A DNA stretch of 64,000 nt. It comes from SAR116 cluster bacterium. GTDB taxonomy: Bacteria; Pseudomonadota; Alphaproteobacteria; Puniceispirillales; Puniceispirillaceae. The translations under genes were made by a program, and so were the position numbers. Below the pieces are notes generated by a model. That model ran no database searches and was not told the DNA's origin. It saw only the letters and a program-made list of their open reading frames with translations. Shown here one piece after another: positions 63,014 to 64,000 of the stretch. The DNA lies in assembly GCA_004212735.1 (NCBI GenBank), contig SHBD01000001.1:62001-126000 (forward strand), in the 5' to 3' direction. How positions within the stretch are numbered: position 1 is the first letter of the stretch; every line of letters starts with the position of its first letter.

Positions 63014-63703
63014 ATGCCGCAGACTTTTCCTGTGGAGGAAATCAAGGACTGGATCTTTGACCTCGACAATACAATCTATCCGGCACGTTCAAATCTGTTT
63101 GTGCGCGTTGCCGTGCGAATCACCGAATTTGTAGCCACCCATTTTGACGTACCGCAGGATGAAGCGCGCGTGATTCAAAAGGATTTGTTCCAGCGCTATG
63201 GAACGACGATGCGCGGCCTTATGGTTGAAGAGGGACTTGAGCCATCTGACTATTTGCATTTTGTGCATGACATTGATGTCAGTGACTTGCCGCGTGAGGC
63301 CGAGTTGGAGGCGATGCTTGCCAAGTTGCCTGGCCGCAAACATATCTTCACGAACGGCACCGTGCCGCATGCCGAGAACATCCTAAATGCCTATGGTATA
63401 CGCCATCATTTTGAGCATATCTTTGATATTGTGGGAGCTGACTATGTGCCCAAGCCAGAAGCCCATGCTTTTGCGAAATTCATAGAAAAGACTGGCATTG
63501 ATCCACATGGCGCGGTGATGATCGAAGATATGGCGCGTAATCTTGAACCAGCCGCGGCCATGGGCATGCGGACTGTCTGGCTGACAAGTGACTATGAATG
63601 GGCCACCAAGGGTGCCAACGAGCCTTATGTGCATTACATTGGTGAGGATTTGAAGAGCTTTCTTGCGCCGCTGACTGGCCAGACCCTTGCCAATCAGGCG
63701 TGA
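63014..63703 (+). CDS. HAD-superfamily pyrimidine 5-prime-nucleotidase-like protein
   Basis: A 229-residue HAD phosphatase. Motif I is DLDNTIYP, motif [11 protein letters not shown], the Lys is in VPKPEAHAF and motif III is [16 protein letters not shown]. It resembles the SDT1-type pyrimidine nucleotidase found beside argB in many alphaproteobacteria. GGAG at 63001 supports the ATG at 63014 over the one at 62999. Confidence 0.85.
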   Translation: MPQTFPVEEIKDWIFDLDNTIYPARSNLFVRVAVRITEFVATHFDVPQDEARVIQKDLFQRYGTTMRGLMVEEGLEPSDYLHFVHDIDVSDLPREAELEAMLAKLPGRKHIFTNGTVPHAENILNAYGIRHHFEHIFDIVGADYVPKPEAHAFAKFIEKTGIDPHGAVMIEDMARNLEPAAAMGMRTVWLTSDYEWATKGANEPYVHYIGEDLKSFLAPLTGQTLANQA

Positions 63704-63773
63704 AACGCCGATATCAAAGACAAATAAAAGAGGTGGCCGCGTGGTCAACCTGCTTAGCGACCAGGAGGCCAAA

Positions 63774-64000
63774 ATGGACAAGGCGCAACTTGAAACTGAA
63801 ATCAACGCTGCTTGGGATGACCGTGATAATGTCAGCACCCAGACAGGTGGCGCTGTGCGCGAGGCTGTAATGGTAGCGCTGGACATGCTCGACAGCGGGG
63901 CTGCCCGGGTTGCCGAACCACTTGGCGATCATCAATGGCAGGTCAATCAGTGGCTGAAAAAAGCTGTGCTGTTGTCGTTCCGCCTGAATGACATGGCCTG
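63774..64000 (+). CDS. dapD: DapD N-terminus (partial)
   Basis: Runs off the window end after 75 codons. Begins [20 protein letters not shown] with a strong AGGAGG site at 63763. [19 protein letters not shown] is the conserved DapD segment. DapD succinylates tetrahydrodipicolinate in lysine and peptidoglycan synthesis. The order argB-nucleotidase-dapD is common in this class. Confidence 0.92.
   Translation, partial: MDKAQLETEINAAWDDRDNVSTQTGGAVREAVMVALDMLDSGAARVAEPLGDHQWQVNQWLKKAVLLSFRLNDMA

Overview
The window looks like a chromosomal segment of a marine-type alphaproteobacterium. I did not find an obviously new multi-gene system. Four things support the lineage call: the order tsaB-rimI-miaB-phoH-ybeY-corC-lnt-metK, the gene irr next to fabA, dut-coaBC-ubiB-ubiE opposite mutM, and a RegB/RegA redox pair. 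Base composition looks moderate (the rows I counted were near 53% GC). A SAR116/Puniceispirillum-like origin is my best guess, but it is an inference that needs phylogeny. Most gene starts were refined by eye from ribosome-binding sites and family lengths.

Positions 1-18,700 are housekeeping on the plus strand. First come tRNA and ribosome maturation genes (tsaB, rimI, miaB, phoH, ybeY), a CorC-like CBS protein, lipoprotein acylation (lnt), metK and trmB. A promoter and an intrinsic-terminator hairpin then precede the transcription/translation operon rimP-nusA-ylxR-infB-rbfA-truB-rpsO-pnp, and galE follows. At 18,700-24,150 the minus-strand unsaturated fatty acid cluster fabA-fabB-fabI diverges from irr, and katG follows irr. 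At 24,280-31,000 lie an SH3 protein, a 2-hydroxyacid dehydrogenase, and the minus-strand run ubiE-ubiB-coaBC-dut-moeB. This coaBC carries an in-frame N-terminal helix-turn-helix region, one of the odder features here. At 31,135-41,300 are mutM, rpsT, dnaA, dnaN, recF, gyrB and the RegB/RegA-type two-component pair.

Positions 41,370-56,100 look accessory. They hold two intact EamA transporters and one broken one, a lipoprotein, an aldo/keto reductase, a kynurenine-formamidase-like hydrolase, a GlcG/HbpS-like protein, and a solitary phnM. They also hold a truncated acetyltransferase, a BesD-like Fe/2-oxoglutarate oxygenase, two small coiled-coil proteins, a YqaA-family protein, an MBL hydrolase, an O-antigen ligase/polymerase, an AEC transporter, a membrane-anchored metallophosphoesterase and a DUF924 protein. 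Gene remnants are concentrated in this block, including a 22-codon fragment of a GFA-family enzyme next to a tRNA-Arg gene.

Positions 56,123-64,000 return to core functions: tRNA-Arg(ACG), gpt, a sensor kinase split by a one-base frameshift, then the ribosome/membrane-insertion/amino-acid cluster rpmH-rnpA-yidD-yidC-engB-argB-(HAD nucleotidase)-dapD. I saw no insertion sequence, prophage, CRISPR array or rRNA operon.
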